Shown here one piece after another: positions 24,316 through 33,436 of a DNA stretch of 38,622 nucleotides (the stretch's first letter is position 1; every line of letters begins with the position of its first letter). The stretch comes from Clostridiales bacterium (lineage in GTDB: Bacteria; Bacillota; Clostridia; Lachnospirales; Lachnospiraceae). The position numbers and the translations under genes were made by a program. The notes beneath the pieces were generated by a model. That model saw only the letters and a program-made list of their open reading frames with translations, was not told the DNA's origin and searched no databases. Location of the stretch: contig DUNO01000027.1 of NCBI GenBank assembly GCA_012839295.1, positions 1 to 38,622 of the forward strand, in the 5' to 3' direction.

Positions 24316-24344
24316 TTGCATATCATTTTTAATAAAGGTATAAT
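24316..24344 (+). promoter_or_regulatory. Promoter of uppP
   Basis: TTGCAT (24316-24321) and a perfect TATAAT (24339-24344) have a 17-base spacer. The -35 box starts only seven bases after the target duplication, so the insertion left the promoter whole but replaced what lay upstream. Confidence 0.8.
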
Positions 24345-24380
24345 TAATTTAGGAATGTTTTGGCATTGGAAGGCGCGGAA

Positions 24381-25256
24381 ATGATGACGGACTTATTAAA
24401 TGCAATTATTATGGGCGTTGTACAAGGGATAGCAGAATTTTTGCCAATCAGCAGTGACGGACATTTGGCATTAATGAGTAATATTTTACATATGAATGCG
24501 GATACAGGATTGTTATTCAATGTAATGCTGCATTTCGGAACACTTGTGGCAGTATTCATCGCATTTTGGAAGGATATTCTGGAGCTGGTTTGTGAGGGCT
24601 TTCGGCTTATTGGTGATGCTCTGGTCAATGTGGGGCGTTTCATAAAGCATCCGGGTGCAAAAGAGAACCGTTATAAACAGGTGATTTCAACCCCTTACCG
24701 CCGGTTTGTAATGATGGTGATTGTATCCACCATTCCGACCGGGCTTCTTGGCGTTATATTCAAGGATGTGATTGAAGGAATCAGCAATAATATTCTAATT
24801 ACAGGTATCTGTCTGATCTTAACGGGAATGTCGCTTATCATAGCTGACCGTGCGAAAGAGGGAGCCAAGACCGATGCAGATGCCGACTACGCGGATGCCG
24901 GGATTATAGGTATGGCTCAGGGGCTTGCAATTTTGCCAGGCTTATCAAGATCCGGATGTACGATTGCCGCATCCTTGCTGCTGGGCTTTGACAGAAGCTT
25001 TGCAGTGAAATATTCCTTTATTATGTCGATTCCGGCTATTCTTGGGGCAGTCGTACTGGAAGTAAAGGACTTCTCCATGGATATGGTAACGCAGAACCAG
25101 CTTATGAATTACCTGGTAGGAACTGTAATAGCAGCGGCAGTAGGGTTTTTTGCGATTAAAACAATGCTCGTTATGGTACGTGGAAAGAAGTTTAAATATT
25201 TTGCCTATTACTGCTTTGCGGTAGGAGCAGTTGCAATTATCTGGTTTTTAGTATAA
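24381..25256 (+). CDS. uppP: Undecaprenyl-diphosphatase
   Basis: The start at ATG 24381 follows GGAAGG; the frame opens seven codons earlier at TTG. The 291-residue membrane protein has about eight hydrophobic segments. Both family signatures are present: QGIAEFLPISSDGHL near the N-terminus (the Q/E-x-x-x-E pair and the active-site His) and LPGLSRSGCTIAASLLLG. It removes a phosphate from undecaprenyl diphosphate so the lipid carrier can be reused for wall synthesis, on the outer face of the membrane. The usual Thr or Ser of SS[TS]GH is Asp here. It lies between the insertion element and ftsK. Confidence 0.93.
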   Translation: MMTDLLNAIIMGVVQGIAEFLPISSDGHLALMSNILHMNADTGLLFNVMLHFGTLVAVFIAFWKDILELVCEGFRLIGDALVNVGRFIKHPGAKENRYKQVISTPYRRFVMMVIVSTIPTGLLGVIFKDVIEGISNNILITGICLILTGMSLIIADRAKEGAKTDADADYADAGIIGMAQGLAILPGLSRSGCTIAASLLLGFDRSFAVKYSFIMSIPAILGAVVLEVKDFSMDMVTQNQLMNYLVGTVIAAAVGFFAIKTMLVMVRGKKFKYFAYYCFAVGAVAIIWFLV

Positions 25257-25269
25257 AATATCCCAAGTA

Positions 25270-25303
25270 TGACAGATGAATTAGTTTACCGGTTCATCTG
25301 TCA
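25270..25303. terminator. Hairpin between uppP and ftsK
   Basis: TGACAGATGAA pairs perfectly with TTCATCTGTCA around a 12-base loop. There is no T-run afterwards, so it may be a weak or factor-dependent terminator, or a processing site, rather than a normal intrinsic terminator. Confidence 0.5.
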
Positions 25304-25339
25304 TTCAGGCTAGGGGGTACAAGGAGGAAAAGGTAACAA

Positions 25340-27943
25340 ATGGCTTCCAAACAAAACAGGAAAAAAAGTTCAAATACACGGAAGAAACGCACCAACAGGC
25401 AAGCACAGGCAAGAGTGAGGGAAAATGGCGCCATTCAGGATGAGATTATCCTGATCATAGCGCTGGTGATCTCAATCCTGTTATTTTTGAGTAATTTAGA
25501 TTTATCCGGGATAGTCGGAAAATATATCAGCAGTTTTTTCTTTGGAATGATCGGGCTGGAGACGTACATCTTCCCCTTTATTCTTTTTTTTCTGACCGCT
25601 TTTTATCTGTCAAACCTGGGAAACCGCAGGGCATTGACCAAAATTATAAGTGCAGTGGTGTTTTTTCTTGCCCTTGCCGCATTCATTGAATTATTGACCA
25701 ACCCGTATGACGGGGAGAGAAAGTTTTTTGATTACTTTCTGAAAGCCAAAGAGCACCGCAACGGCGGTGGGCTATTTGGCGGAATTTTTGTGATTATTTT
25801 TTGTAAATTATTTGAGGAGCTAGCGACCTATATCATATTAATTGCAATGATGGTCATCTCGGTTGTCGTCATATCAGGAAAGGCAATCCTATCCTATATC
25901 GCGAAAAAAAGTAAGGCGTCCTTAAATGAAAGGATGGAATACCAGAGGCTGAGAAAGGAGCAGCTGGAAGCGGAAGCCGGGGCAGGTGATACAGGGCGCA
26001 GGCCTCCGAAGACCTTCATACTGGATAAGTCGGTCCAGGATGTACCGGCCGGTGTAAAAGCACCGCTGTCCCTCCAGAATTCCAAGGGAGCGTTTGCTGG
26101 ACAGGAAGAGGGGACGGAACCAAAGGGAAGGAAGATGAAAAAGCAGAGAGGGGTGGAAGAAGAGGCACTTCCGGTGCTGGATTTCCACCATTTGTTTGAG
26201 GAGGAAAAAGAACCTGCTTCTGAAAAGCAGGAGGCTGTAACTACATATGAAGAAGAACTTCGTAATAAATTCGGACATGCCTCACAAAACGAGGATGTAC
26301 AAGAGCTGGTAATGCCGGAAATGGCACAGGAAGCAATACCGGAAGCGCAGCGGCCTTCCCAGGCTGAGGGGATTCCGGAGGCTGGGACTACACAAGTGGA
26401 AAGAAAGCAGCAAAGCCGGGAGGATGGATCTACGGGTGTAGAAAAGCTTGAAATTTCCCAGGAAACACAACAAAAGGAATATGTTTTCCCTTCACCGAAG
26501 CTGCTGAACGCCCCTAGGAATAGGAATGGCAAGGGCGGAATGACGGAGAAGGATTTAAAGGATACGGCAATGAAGCTGCAGACGACCCTGGATAGCTTTG
26601 GCGTACATGTGACGGTTACAAATGCAAGCGTGGGACCGGCGGTTACAAGGTATGAGCTCCAGCCGGAGCAGGGAGTAAAGGTCAGCAGGATCACAAGCCT
26701 TGCAGACGATATCAAGCTGAACCTGGCCGCTACGGAAATCCGTATTGAGGCTCCGATTCCGGGAAAGGCTGCCGTCGGTATCGAAGTGCCGAATAAAGAA
26801 AATACTATGGTATTCTTCCGTGAATTAATCGAGAGCAGGGAGTTTACGGAGAGCAAATCAAACATTGCCTTTGCCGTGGGTAAGGATATCGGCGGGCAGA
26901 CTGTAGTAGCGGATATCGCGAAAATGCCCCATATGCTCATTGCGGGTGCAACCGGTTCAGGTAAATCCGTGTGTATCAATACTTTAATCATGAGTATTTT
27001 ATATAGGTCCAAGCCCTCGGATGTCCGTTTGATTATGGTGGATCCCAAGGTAGTGGAATTGAATGTATACAACGGAATACCCCATCTTTTAATTCCTGTC
27101 GTGACAGACCCGAAAAAGGCTTCTGCTGCCCTTAATTGGGCAGTGGTTGAAATGACGGAACGGTATAAGAAATTTGCGGATGTGGGAGCAAAGGACTTAA
27201 AAAGCTATAACGATAAAGCGGCTAAGGTGGAGCACCTGCAGGATGAAAGCGTCCAGAAGCTTCCGCAGATTGTCATAATCATAGATGAGCTGGCAGACCT
27301 TATGATGGTGGCTCCGGGTGAGGTTGAGGATGCGATCTGCCGTCTGGCCCAGCTGGCCAGGGCTGCCGGCATCCATCTGGTAATCGCTACCCAAAGGCCC
27401 TCAGTTAATGTAATTACCGGTTTGATTAAGGCAAATGTTCCGTCGAGAATCGCCTTTGCCGTTTCTTCACAGATTGATTCCCGCACCATCCTGGACGGCT
27501 CCGGTGCTGAGAAGCTGCTGGGCAAGGGGGATATGCTGTTCTTCCCTGCCGGGTATCCCAAGCCTGTCCGTATCCAGGGAGCCTTCGTCAGTGAAAAGGA
27601 AGTAGCGGCAGTAGTTGACTTTTTAAAGCAGAACAATACGCAGGCAAATTACAGCGACGATATCCATGAGAAAATCAATAATGCCAGCTCCGGGGAAGCT
27701 GCCACACAGGGCGGTGGGGATGACCGGGATGAATATTTTGCAGAAGCAGGTAAGTTCATTATCGATAAGGACAAGGCATCCATCGGCATGCTGCAAAGGG
27801 TCTATAAAATCGGCTTCAACCGTGCGGCCAGGATCATGGACCAGCTGGCAGAAGCAGGGGTTGTGGGACCGGAGGAAGGTACGAAGCCTAGAAAGGTTCT
27901 TATGTCCTTGGAACAATTTGAGCAGTATCTTGAGGAATATTGA
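25340..27943 (+). CDS. FtsK/SpoIIIE DNA translocase
   Basis: An 867-residue protein after AAGGAGGAAAAGG. There is a basic N-terminal tail, four membrane segments (about 33-185), an acidic Glu/Pro-rich linker (about 215-390), an FtsK alpha/beta motor with Walker A GATGSGKS (about 534-541) and Walker [13 protein letters not shown] (about 643-655), and a C-terminal gamma winged helix (about 796-867; [20 protein letters not shown]). It pumps chromosomal DNA across the septum in division or sporulation. Position next to tepA and ylzJ matches SpoIIIE loci. Whether it is FtsK or SpoIIIE in role cannot be told from sequence alone. Confidence 0.95.
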   Translation: MASKQNRKKSSNTRKKRTNRQAQARVRENGAIQDEIILIIALVISILLFLSNLDLSGIVGKYISSFFFGMIGLETYIFPFILFFLTAFYLSNLGNRRALTKIISAVVFFLALAAFIELLTNPYDGERKFFDYFLKAKEHRNGGGLFGGIFVIIFCKLFEELATYIILIAMMVISVVVISGKAILSYIAKKSKASLNERMEYQRLRKEQLEAEAGAGDTGRRPPKTFILDKSVQDVPAGVKAPLSLQNSKGAFAGQEEGTEPKGRKMKKQRGVEEEALPVLDFHHLFEEEKEPASEKQEAVTTYEEELRNKFGHASQNEDVQELVMPEMAQEAIPEAQRPSQAEGIPEAGTTQVERKQQSREDGSTGVEKLEISQETQQKEYVFPSPKLLNAPRNRNGKGGMTEKDLKDTAMKLQTTLDSFGVHVTVTNASVGPAVTRYELQPEQGVKVSRITSLADDIKLNLAATEIRIEAPIPGKAAVGIEVPNKENTMVFFRELIESREFTESKSNIAFAVGKDIGGQTVVADIAKMPHMLIAGATGSGKSVCINTLIMSILYRSKPSDVRLIMVDPKVVELNVYNGIPHLLIPVVTDPKKASAALNWAVVEMTERYKKFADVGAKDLKSYNDKAAKVEHLQDESVQKLPQIVIIIDELADLMMVAPGEVEDAICRLAQLARAAGIHLVIATQRPSVNVITGLIKANVPSRIAFAVSSQIDSRTILDGSGAEKLLGKGDMLFFPAGYPKPVRIQGAFVSEKEVAAVVDFLKQNNTQANYSDDIHEKINNASSGEAATQGGGDDRDEYFAEAGKFIIDKDKASIGMLQRVYKIGFNRAARIMDQLAEAGVVGPEEGTKPRKVLMSLEQFEQYLEEY

Positions 27944-28091
27944 CCTGGATGGACGGCATAGCTTGGTAAGATAAGCAATATGGCTTGCTGGGATATGCAG
28001 TGTAGCTTAATAAGACGGAATATGGCCCGGTGTGATATGTACCTGATGATATAGGTGGCATAGCCTAAAGCGGTTAATAGGATGGGGTAGA

Positions 28092-28964
28092 ATGAACGGA
28101 ATACTGGTTGTTAATGAATTTTTGCATTCGAATAAATTTAATGAAATCCACGCATGGCTGGTTACGGCGGCTAAAAAGCAGGGGATTGAGCTGCAGGTCA
28201 GGACAAATGCGGAGCTTTTGATCGATATTCCAATAGGCAGAAAGGACATTAATGCAGATTTTATCCTGTTCTGGGATAAGGACGTAAAGCTGGCTTATTA
28301 TTTGGAGCAATTGGGATATCCGGTCTTTAATTCTTCAAAGGCAATCGGAATCTGTGATGATAAGGCGCTGACACATTTGACCCTGATGAATGCGGGGATA
28401 CCGATGCCGAGGACAAGGATCGCCCCTATGACCTTTGATAATATCGGATATACAAATTATGATTTTCTGATGGAGACAGCAAAAAGCCTGGGCTTTCCAA
28501 TGGTGGTTAAGGAAAGCTTCGGCTCCTTTGGACAGCAGGTATATCTGGTATCTGATTATGGGGAGCTGGCCCGCAGGGTGTCGCAGTGCGGGGCGAAGCC
28601 GGTTATTTTCCAGGAGTTTATCCGAAGCAGCGAGGGAAGGGACGTCCGCCTGCAGGTCGTCGGTGACCGGGTTATTGCAGGTATGTACCGGTATTCAGAA
28701 AATGGGGATTTCCGTGCAAATGTGACGAATGGCGGGAGGATGAAGCAATATGAACCGACACCGGAACAATGTGGGCTGGCTCTTCAGTGCTGCAGGGAAA
28801 TCGGCCTGGATTTTGCCGGTGTGGATCTGTTATTTGGTGGGAAGGAAGAACCCATCCTCTGTGAGGTCAATTCCAATGCACATTTTAAAAATATATTTGA
28901 CTGTACCGGGGTTAATGCGGCAGATGCCATAATTTCATATATTCTAATGCGTTTGATACCATAG
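28092..28964 (+). CDS. RimK-like ATP-grasp ligase 1
   Basis: A 290-residue protein after GATGGGG. It has the ATP-grasp layout: an N-terminal Rossmann-like part (1-95), CDDKALTHLTLMNAGIPMPRT as the start of the central domain, the ATP-binding loop PMVVKESFGSFGQQVYLV (about 136-153), FQEFIRSSEGRDVRLQVVG (about 175-195), and the metal-binding ending DFAGVDLLFG then CEVNSNAHFKN (D and E-x-N). Relatives attach amino acids to a carboxylate (RimK, LysX, CofF-like). The substrate is unknown. It is 32 bases from a second ATP-grasp gene, and the two probably act in one pathway. Confidence 0.9.
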   Translation: MNGILVVNEFLHSNKFNEIHAWLVTAAKKQGIELQVRTNAELLIDIPIGRKDINADFILFWDKDVKLAYYLEQLGYPVFNSSKAIGICDDKALTHLTLMNAGIPMPRTRIAPMTFDNIGYTNYDFLMETAKSLGFPMVVKESFGSFGQQVYLVSDYGELARRVSQCGAKPVIFQEFIRSSEGRDVRLQVVGDRVIAGMYRYSENGDFRANVTNGGRMKQYEPTPEQCGLALQCCREIGLDFAGVDLLFGGKEEPILCEVNSNAHFKNIFDCTGVNAADAIISYILMRLIP

Positions 28965-28996
28965 TATTAACATAAAATTCAAGGGGAGGTGTTTTT

Positions 28997-29926
28997 ATGC
29001 TTGCATGGATGGTATACTTTCGGGAAGCTGCTATTTATAATAAAAAGTATATCAACTTCTATATCGAGGAGGGCATCAGGCTGGGAGTGGAAGTAAAGCT
29101 GATCTTGGTGGAGGAACTGGAATTTGGGGTCAGGAACAACTGGTGGTTTATCAAATACCAAAAGGAGGAGACAGAGTATCCCGATTTTGTCATAAACCGC
29201 GCTGCCTATCCTTTGCTTAGCAAACAGTTTGAGCTGATGGGAATCAGGGTATATAATAATTCCTTTATTTCCGAGATATGCAATGATAAGGCAAAGACCT
29301 ACCAGTACCTGGCAAAAACCGGGATAACCATGGTGGATTCAAGCTTTTACCGGAATTCCCAGGTAAAGGAGGTACTGTCACAGGTGGAAGCACCAACAGT
29401 GATCAAATCCGTAGGAGGACATGGCGGACAGCAGGTATTTCTGGTGGAGCCGGAGGACGTGGTTTTTGATGAGCCCCATTCTGAATCCGAGGATGATATT
29501 GTTAATTTCAACAGCATTAAAAATATAAATAACGTTATGAGCGGTTTAAAATGTACGGATGTTGTGGTTCAGCCCCTGGTCGGGGACAGGCATCAGGATT
29601 TAAGGGTCTATGTGATCGGAAAAGGAATTGTAGCTGCAGTGTTAAGGACAGCAAAGGAAGGCTTTAAGTCGAACTTCTCCCTGGGAGGGGAAGCCCGGCT
29701 GTATGAGCTCTCCGAGGAGGAGAGGGAGATTGTCCAGGTTATCATTAAGCAGTTTGAATTTGGGTTAGTCGGGATTGATTTCATCATCGGCAACCAGGGG
29801 GAATTGATTTTTAACGAAATAGAAGACGTAGTCGGCTCCAGGATGCTGTACAAATGTTCGGGAATTAATATTGTGGAGCGGTATTTAAGGCATATATTAA
29901 TGGAATTATTAGAGAACGAGGAATAA
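28997..29926 (+). CDS. RimK-like ATP-grasp ligase 2
   Basis: A 309-residue protein after AGGGGAGGTG. It has the same architecture as its neighbour: CNDKAKTYQYLAKTGITMVDS, the ATP loop APTVIKSVGGHGGQQVFLV (about 131-149), VVQPLVGDRHQDLRVYVIG (about 190-208), and metal ligands in GLVGIDFIIG and IFNEIEDVVGSRM, where the usual E-x-N is E-I-E-D. That difference could change metal binding. An insertion of about 30 acidic residues (EDVVFDEPHSESEDD region) sits between the strands, compared with gene 1. The next gene, marR, has its own promoter. Confidence 0.88.
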   Translation: MLAWMVYFREAAIYNKKYINFYIEEGIRLGVEVKLILVEELEFGVRNNWWFIKYQKEETEYPDFVINRAAYPLLSKQFELMGIRVYNNSFISEICNDKAKTYQYLAKTGITMVDSSFYRNSQVKEVLSQVEAPTVIKSVGGHGGQQVFLVEPEDVVFDEPHSESEDDIVNFNSIKNINNVMSGLKCTDVVVQPLVGDRHQDLRVYVIGKGIVAAVLRTAKEGFKSNFSLGGEARLYELSEEEREIVQVIIKQFEFGLVGIDFIIGNQGELIFNEIEDVVGSRMLYKCSGINIVERYLRHILMELLENEE

Positions 29927-29994
29927 TATTTCTCTGTATCCTTATTTATTTTATGGAATAAATATATAGCAGCAAAAAATAAATGCTATTATAC

Positions 29995-30023
29995 TTGACA
30001 ATAAGATACTTCGGATGTAGAAT
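29995..30023 (+). promoter_or_regulatory. Promoter of marR
   Basis: A perfect TTGACA (29995-30000) and TAGAAT (30018-30023) have a 17-base spacer. The repeated TACTTCGG motifs flank the -10 box. Confidence 0.82.
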
Positions 30024-30036
30024 TAAATTACTTCGG
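30007..30036. promoter_or_regulatory. Candidate MarR operator: TACTTCGG direct repeats
   Basis: TACTTCGG occurs at 30007-30014, between -35 and -10, and again at 30029-30036, just after the -10 box: 22 bases or about two helical turns apart. A related reverse copy (TTCGAAGT, 30651-30658) lies upstream of the first ArsA-like gene. The arrangement suits repression by the MarR protein encoded next. Confidence 0.5.
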
Positions 30037-30061
30037 TAGGAGAAGTAAAAAGGTGGATGCT

Positions 30062-30547
30062 ATGAATATAACAGATGAACAGTTTGAGAAAGAAATAATT
30101 CAATATGCAGACCATATAAAGAACCTGTTATCAGCACAGCTGTGGCAGAATGTCCTTCTTGACTGTTCCAAGAACGAATTATTTATCCTATGGCTCCTGT
30201 TCCGCCAAAAAGAGGCAAATATGACGCAGATAGCGGATTACATTAATGTTCCGTTAAATACGGCGACCGGAATAATTAACCGCATGGAAAAAAAGGAGCT
30301 GATTGTAAGGGAAAGGGATGTACAGGATAAGCGGGTCGTGATTATCCGGATGGGGGAGAAGGGCTCCACGCAGATGCAGGCGGTCATTGGAGAGTTTATG
30401 TACTACGCTAAAAAGGTAGTGGAAGCATTTACCCCACAGGAGATGGAATTGCTGTTTCGGATGTTTGGCAAGCTCTCCGATATTATGGGGGAGGAAAAAA
30501 GGAAAGAGACAGAAAAGCCGAAGGTCGTAAGAATAACAATTGATTAG
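30062..30547 (+). CDS. MarR-family transcriptional regulator
   Basis: The start is ATG 30062 with AAAGGTGG ahead of it; a GTG three codons earlier is possible. The 161-residue protein has a MarR winged helix: MTQIADYINVPLNTATGIIN is the helix-turn-helix (about 53-72) and ELIVRERDVQDKRVVIIRM is the wing (about 78-96). The last residues, VVRITID, form a short basic-hydrophobic tail resembling the end of the 82-residue protein downstream. It probably controls itself and the ArsA-like cluster, from the repeated TACTTCGG-like motifs. Confidence 0.93.
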   Translation: MNITDEQFEKEIIQYADHIKNLLSAQLWQNVLLDCSKNELFILWLLFRQKEANMTQIADYINVPLNTATGIINRMEKKELIVRERDVQDKRVVIIRMGEKGSTQMQAVIGEFMYYAKKVVEAFTPQEMELLFRMFGKLSDIMGEEKRKETEKPKVVRITID

Positions 30548-30594
30548 CAAGCTGTTGGTTATAGGTGGTTGCCCATAGGGCGGCAAAGGGATGT

Positions 30595-30617
30595 GGGAAT
30601 GTAGCTGTTACATTCCC
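30595..30617. terminator. Hairpin between marR and the ArsA-like cluster
   Basis: GGGAATGTA pairs perfectly with TACATTCCC around GCTGT. No T-run follows, so it may stabilise the marR transcript end or slow transcription into the cluster rather than terminate strongly. Confidence 0.5.
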
Positions 30618-30711
30618 TCAAATAAAACAAATAATTCGGATAAAGAAATATTCGAAGTGTGAATTATATGGTTTTAAAATTGATAAATATATTCAATGAT
30701 GGGAGGATACG

Positions 30712-31890
30712 ATGGAGAGAATTTATATATTTACAGGAAAAGGCGGCGTCGGCAAGACCAGTGTGGCGGCAGCCCATGCCATCAAGAGTGCCGAGGAAGG
30801 AAAGAAGACACTTTTGGTCAGTACCGATATGGCGCATAATTTAGGGGATCTGTTTGAAATCCCGATTGGAAAGCGCCCAGAGGCAATTATGGAAAATCTG
30901 GATGCCTATGAAATCGATCCGGAATATGTAATGGAGCATGATTTTAACGATATGATGCTTAGCCTCTTAAAATTATTGCCCCAAGGCAGCCCCAGGGCAA
31001 TGGAGGGTTATGGAATGCTGCCGGGTATGGAGGAGCTCTTTGCCCTTTTGAAAATCAATGAAATTTATCAGGAGGGAACCTATGAAAGAATCATAGTGGA
31101 TTGCGCGCCGACAGGCGAAACATTATCCCTGCTAAAATTCCCGGAGCTGCTTTCCTGGTACATGGAGAAGCTGTTCCCTGTCGGCAAAATTGCAGTAAGG
31201 GTATTATCACCTATTGCCAGGCAACTATATAAGGTTGAGCTTCCAAGCAAGGCTGCCATGAGTGATATTGAGAAGCTGTACCTTAAGCTTTATCATTTAC
31301 AGGAGCTCCTTAAGAACAGGGAAGCAACAAGCATCAGGCTGGTGACATTGCCGGAGAAGATGGTAGTGGAAGAGACAAAACGCAATTATATGTATATGAA
31401 TCTTTATAACTTTAATGTGGATGGACTTTACATTAACCGTATCCTGCCGGAAGATATAGCAAATCCATTTTTTGATGAATGGTTAATGATCCAGAGAAAA
31501 TATAGGGAACAGCTGCAGGAAAGCTTTGCAGCCATACCGATTTATGAGATTCCCTGGTATGATGAAGAACTGCGCGGAATGAAGGCAGTGAAAAGGATTT
31601 GTAAAGATGCGCTTACTGAGGATGGGATATTTGACGGGAAGATTATCACACAGAGGGAATGCTTCGAGCAAAATAGCAAGGGATACCTTATGACGGTTAA
31701 CCTGCCCTTTGCTGACAAATCCGGTGTCGACCTATATCAGTCGGACAGTGATATTATTATTAAAATCAATAATTTTAAAAGGAATATCCCACTCCCTAAT
31801 GTACTTAGAACCTACCGGGTAACAGGAGCAAAGATGGAAGGGGAAATATTAAGCATACAGTTTGAAAAAGGAGATGCTGCTTATGAATAA
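30712..31890 (+). CDS. ArsA/Get3-like ATPase 1 with HSP20-like C-terminal domain
   Basis: A 392-residue protein after GGGAGG. It has the deviant Walker A GKGGVGKTS (G9-S17), switch I STDMAHNLGD, switch II DCAPTGETLSLL (about 130-141), and a C-terminal HSP20-like beta domain (about 320-392; YLMTVNLPFADKSGVDLYQ). Known: ArsA/Get3 proteins are dimeric ATPases that move metalloids or membrane-protein tails; bacterial members of this HSP20-tailed type have no established role, and no arsenic genes are near. The gene overlaps the 82-residue gene by eight bases, which in turn is 13 bases before ATPase 2. The two ATPases probably form a heterodimer. Confidence 0.9.
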   Translation: MERIYIFTGKGGVGKTSVAAAHAIKSAEEGKKTLLVSTDMAHNLGDLFEIPIGKRPEAIMENLDAYEIDPEYVMEHDFNDMMLSLLKLLPQGSPRAMEGYGMLPGMEELFALLKINEIYQEGTYERIIVDCAPTGETLSLLKFPELLSWYMEKLFPVGKIAVRVLSPIARQLYKVELPSKAAMSDIEKLYLKLYHLQELLKNREATSIRLVTLPEKMVVEETKRNYMYMNLYNFNVDGLYINRILPEDIANPFFDEWLMIQRKYREQLQESFAAIPIYEIPWYDEELRGMKAVKRICKDALTEDGIFDGKIITQRECFEQNSKGYLMTVNLPFADKSGVDLYQSDSDIIIKINNFKRNIPLPNVLRTYRVTGAKMEGEILSIQFEKGDAAYE

Positions 31891-32131
31891 ATCAATGATG
31901 GAGCGTATCACAGAAGCAAAAATGTACCAGATAAAGGCATTGCAGGCGCTTCTTCCGGAAAGTGTAACGGAGCATATGGAAGTGATTGGACGGGAGCTGG
32001 TGGCTATTTTTATGGAATGTGCGAAGGAAATGACGGAGCAGGACCAGGGCAGGGCCATGGAAGGTGGAAAGGAAAGCTGCCACCAGGGACATGGGAATGG
32101 AAAACAGGCAAAAAGGGTTACTATTGAATGA
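31883..32131 (+). CDS. 82-residue protein between two ArsA-like ATPases
   Basis: The start is the ATG at 31883, with AAAGGAG nine bases upstream and overlapping the stop of ATPase 1. No family recognised. The N-terminal 50 residues look like two amphipathic helices (SMMERITEAKMYQIKALQAL and VTEHMEVIGRELVAIFMECA). A Gly/His/Lys-rich link with one Cys (ESCHQGHGNGK) follows, then the tail KRVTIE. The tight overlap on both sides indicates a real, co-translated gene. It could be a client, adaptor or regulatory subunit of the ATPases. Confidence 0.75.
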   Translation: MNKSMMERITEAKMYQIKALQALLPESVTEHMEVIGRELVAIFMECAKEMTEQDQGRAMEGGKESCHQGHGNGKQAKRVTIE

Positions 32132-32144
32132 AGCGGGGGAGAAT

Positions 32145-33320
32145 ATGAGAGTAATATTATATACGGGTAAGGGCGGCGTGGGAAAGACGAGCATAGCAGC
32201 CGCAAGCGCATTGAAGCTGGCAGGGGAAGGAAAAAAGGTCTTAATTATGAGTACGGATATGGCACACAGCCTGGGGGATTGCTTTGACCGAAAGCTGGGG
32301 AAGGAGCCGGTTCCGGTGGCTGAACACCTGGACGCCATGGAAATTGACGTAGTATATGAGAGCGAGAAGAGCTGGGGCCATATGAAAGACTATGTGAAGC
32401 AGATGCTCATGGTAAAGAGTGAGGGAGGGATTGAAGTAGAAGAGCTTCTGGTCTTTCCGGGACTGGAAGAGCTGTTTTCCTTATTTAAGCTTCTGGATTA
32501 TTATGAACAGGAGCAATATGACGTGATTATCGTGGACTGTGCACCCACGGGAGAAACATTGTCGCTATTAAAATATCCACAGATGCTATATGGTTTTATT
32601 GAAAAAGTACTTCCGGTAAAAAGAAAAAGCGCAAAGCTTGCCGGTCCCGCAGTTGAGAAATTGTTGAAGATACCTATGCCGGAGGACTCTGTCTTTGATG
32701 ATATTGAGTATGTCATGGAAAAAATGGAACGGCTGCAGAAATTAATGCTAAACCAGGAGGTTCTCAGCCTACGGATCGTGACCACACCGGAAAAAATAGT
32801 AATACAGGAATCAAAGAGGAATTTTACCTGCCTGCATCTATATAATTACAATGTGGATGCCGTCATTGTAAACCGGATTTACCCCGACTGCGCAATGCAG
32901 GGCTATTTTAGTAAGTGGATGGAAATGCAGGAAGAAGGGATGCGTGAAATAAAAGAGAGCTTTTCCGAGGTGCCTAAATTCTACATGGAATTACAGAAGA
33001 CAGAGCTCCGTACGGTTCCCATCCTTACTGAGGCTGCAGGGGAATTATTCGGGGATACTGATATTTCAAAGGTATTGTTCCAGCAGGAGATCTTTGAAGT
33101 GGTCCAACAGGTGGATTACCGGGCATTAAAAATCCTGCTTCCCTTTGCAGAAAAAAGTGAAATGGATTTGATGCAGAAAGAAAATGAAATTATCCTGTCC
33201 ATAAAAAATGAAACGAGACGTTTCATGGTGCCAAGGGAATTTGTGGGGGCGGAGATTGAAAGGGCAAAATTTGAAGGGGGATACCTGGTTATAATATTTC
33301 GTGATACGCAGAAAGTCTAA
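32145..33320 (+). CDS. ArsA/Get3-like ATPase 2 with HSP20-like C-terminal domain
   Basis: The ATG at 32145 with GGGGGAG is the start; the longer frame runs into the 82-residue gene. The 391-residue protein parallels ATPase 1 throughout: P-loop GKGGVGKTS (G8-S16), STDMAHSLGD, DCAPTGETLSLLKYPQMLYG, and the HSP20-like end (about 322-391; LKILLPFAEKSEMDLMQKE). Neither carries the CxxC zinc site of eukaryotic Get3. It is the last gene of the cluster, ending at a strong hairpin terminator. The two ATPases look like an old duplication that has diverged but kept all motor motifs. Confidence 0.9.
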   Translation: MRVILYTGKGGVGKTSIAAASALKLAGEGKKVLIMSTDMAHSLGDCFDRKLGKEPVPVAEHLDAMEIDVVYESEKSWGHMKDYVKQMLMVKSEGGIEVEELLVFPGLEELFSLFKLLDYYEQEQYDVIIVDCAPTGETLSLLKYPQMLYGFIEKVLPVKRKSAKLAGPAVEKLLKIPMPEDSVFDDIEYVMEKMERLQKLMLNQEVLSLRIVTTPEKIVIQESKRNFTCLHLYNYNVDAVIVNRIYPDCAMQGYFSKWMEMQEEGMREIKESFSEVPKFYMELQKTELRTVPILTEAAGELFGDTDISKVLFQQEIFEVVQQVDYRALKILLPFAEKSEMDLMQKENEIILSIKNETRRFMVPREFVGAEIERAKFEGGYLVIIFRDTQKV

Positions 33321-33340
33321 AAACGGTTAAGTATATTATA

Positions 33341-33399
33341 AAACACCGGCACTAAAACAGCTGTGGATGAAATGCAGTCGCTTTAGTGCCGGTGTTTTT
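33341..33399. terminator. Bidirectional terminator between ATPase 2 and gph
   Basis: AACACCGGCACTAAA pairs with TTTAGTGCCGGTGTT, with an A-run before and a T-run after. It can serve both the plus-strand ArsA-like cluster and the minus-strand phosphatase gene. Confidence 0.92.
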
Positions 33400-33436
33400 C
33401 GTTATGGACTAAATTAAATGGATGAAAGCTTATGGA

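Noticed and set aside
25894-27072. 392-codon open frame on the minus strand
   Set aside because: It lies wholly within the well-supported ftsK gene, is very Ser/Phe-rich, and has no motif or ribosome site; it is a frame shadow.
30712-33320. Arsenite efflux operon
   Set aside because: No arsB, arsR, arsD or arsC is nearby, and the HSP20-tailed ArsA-like type is not tied to arsenic.
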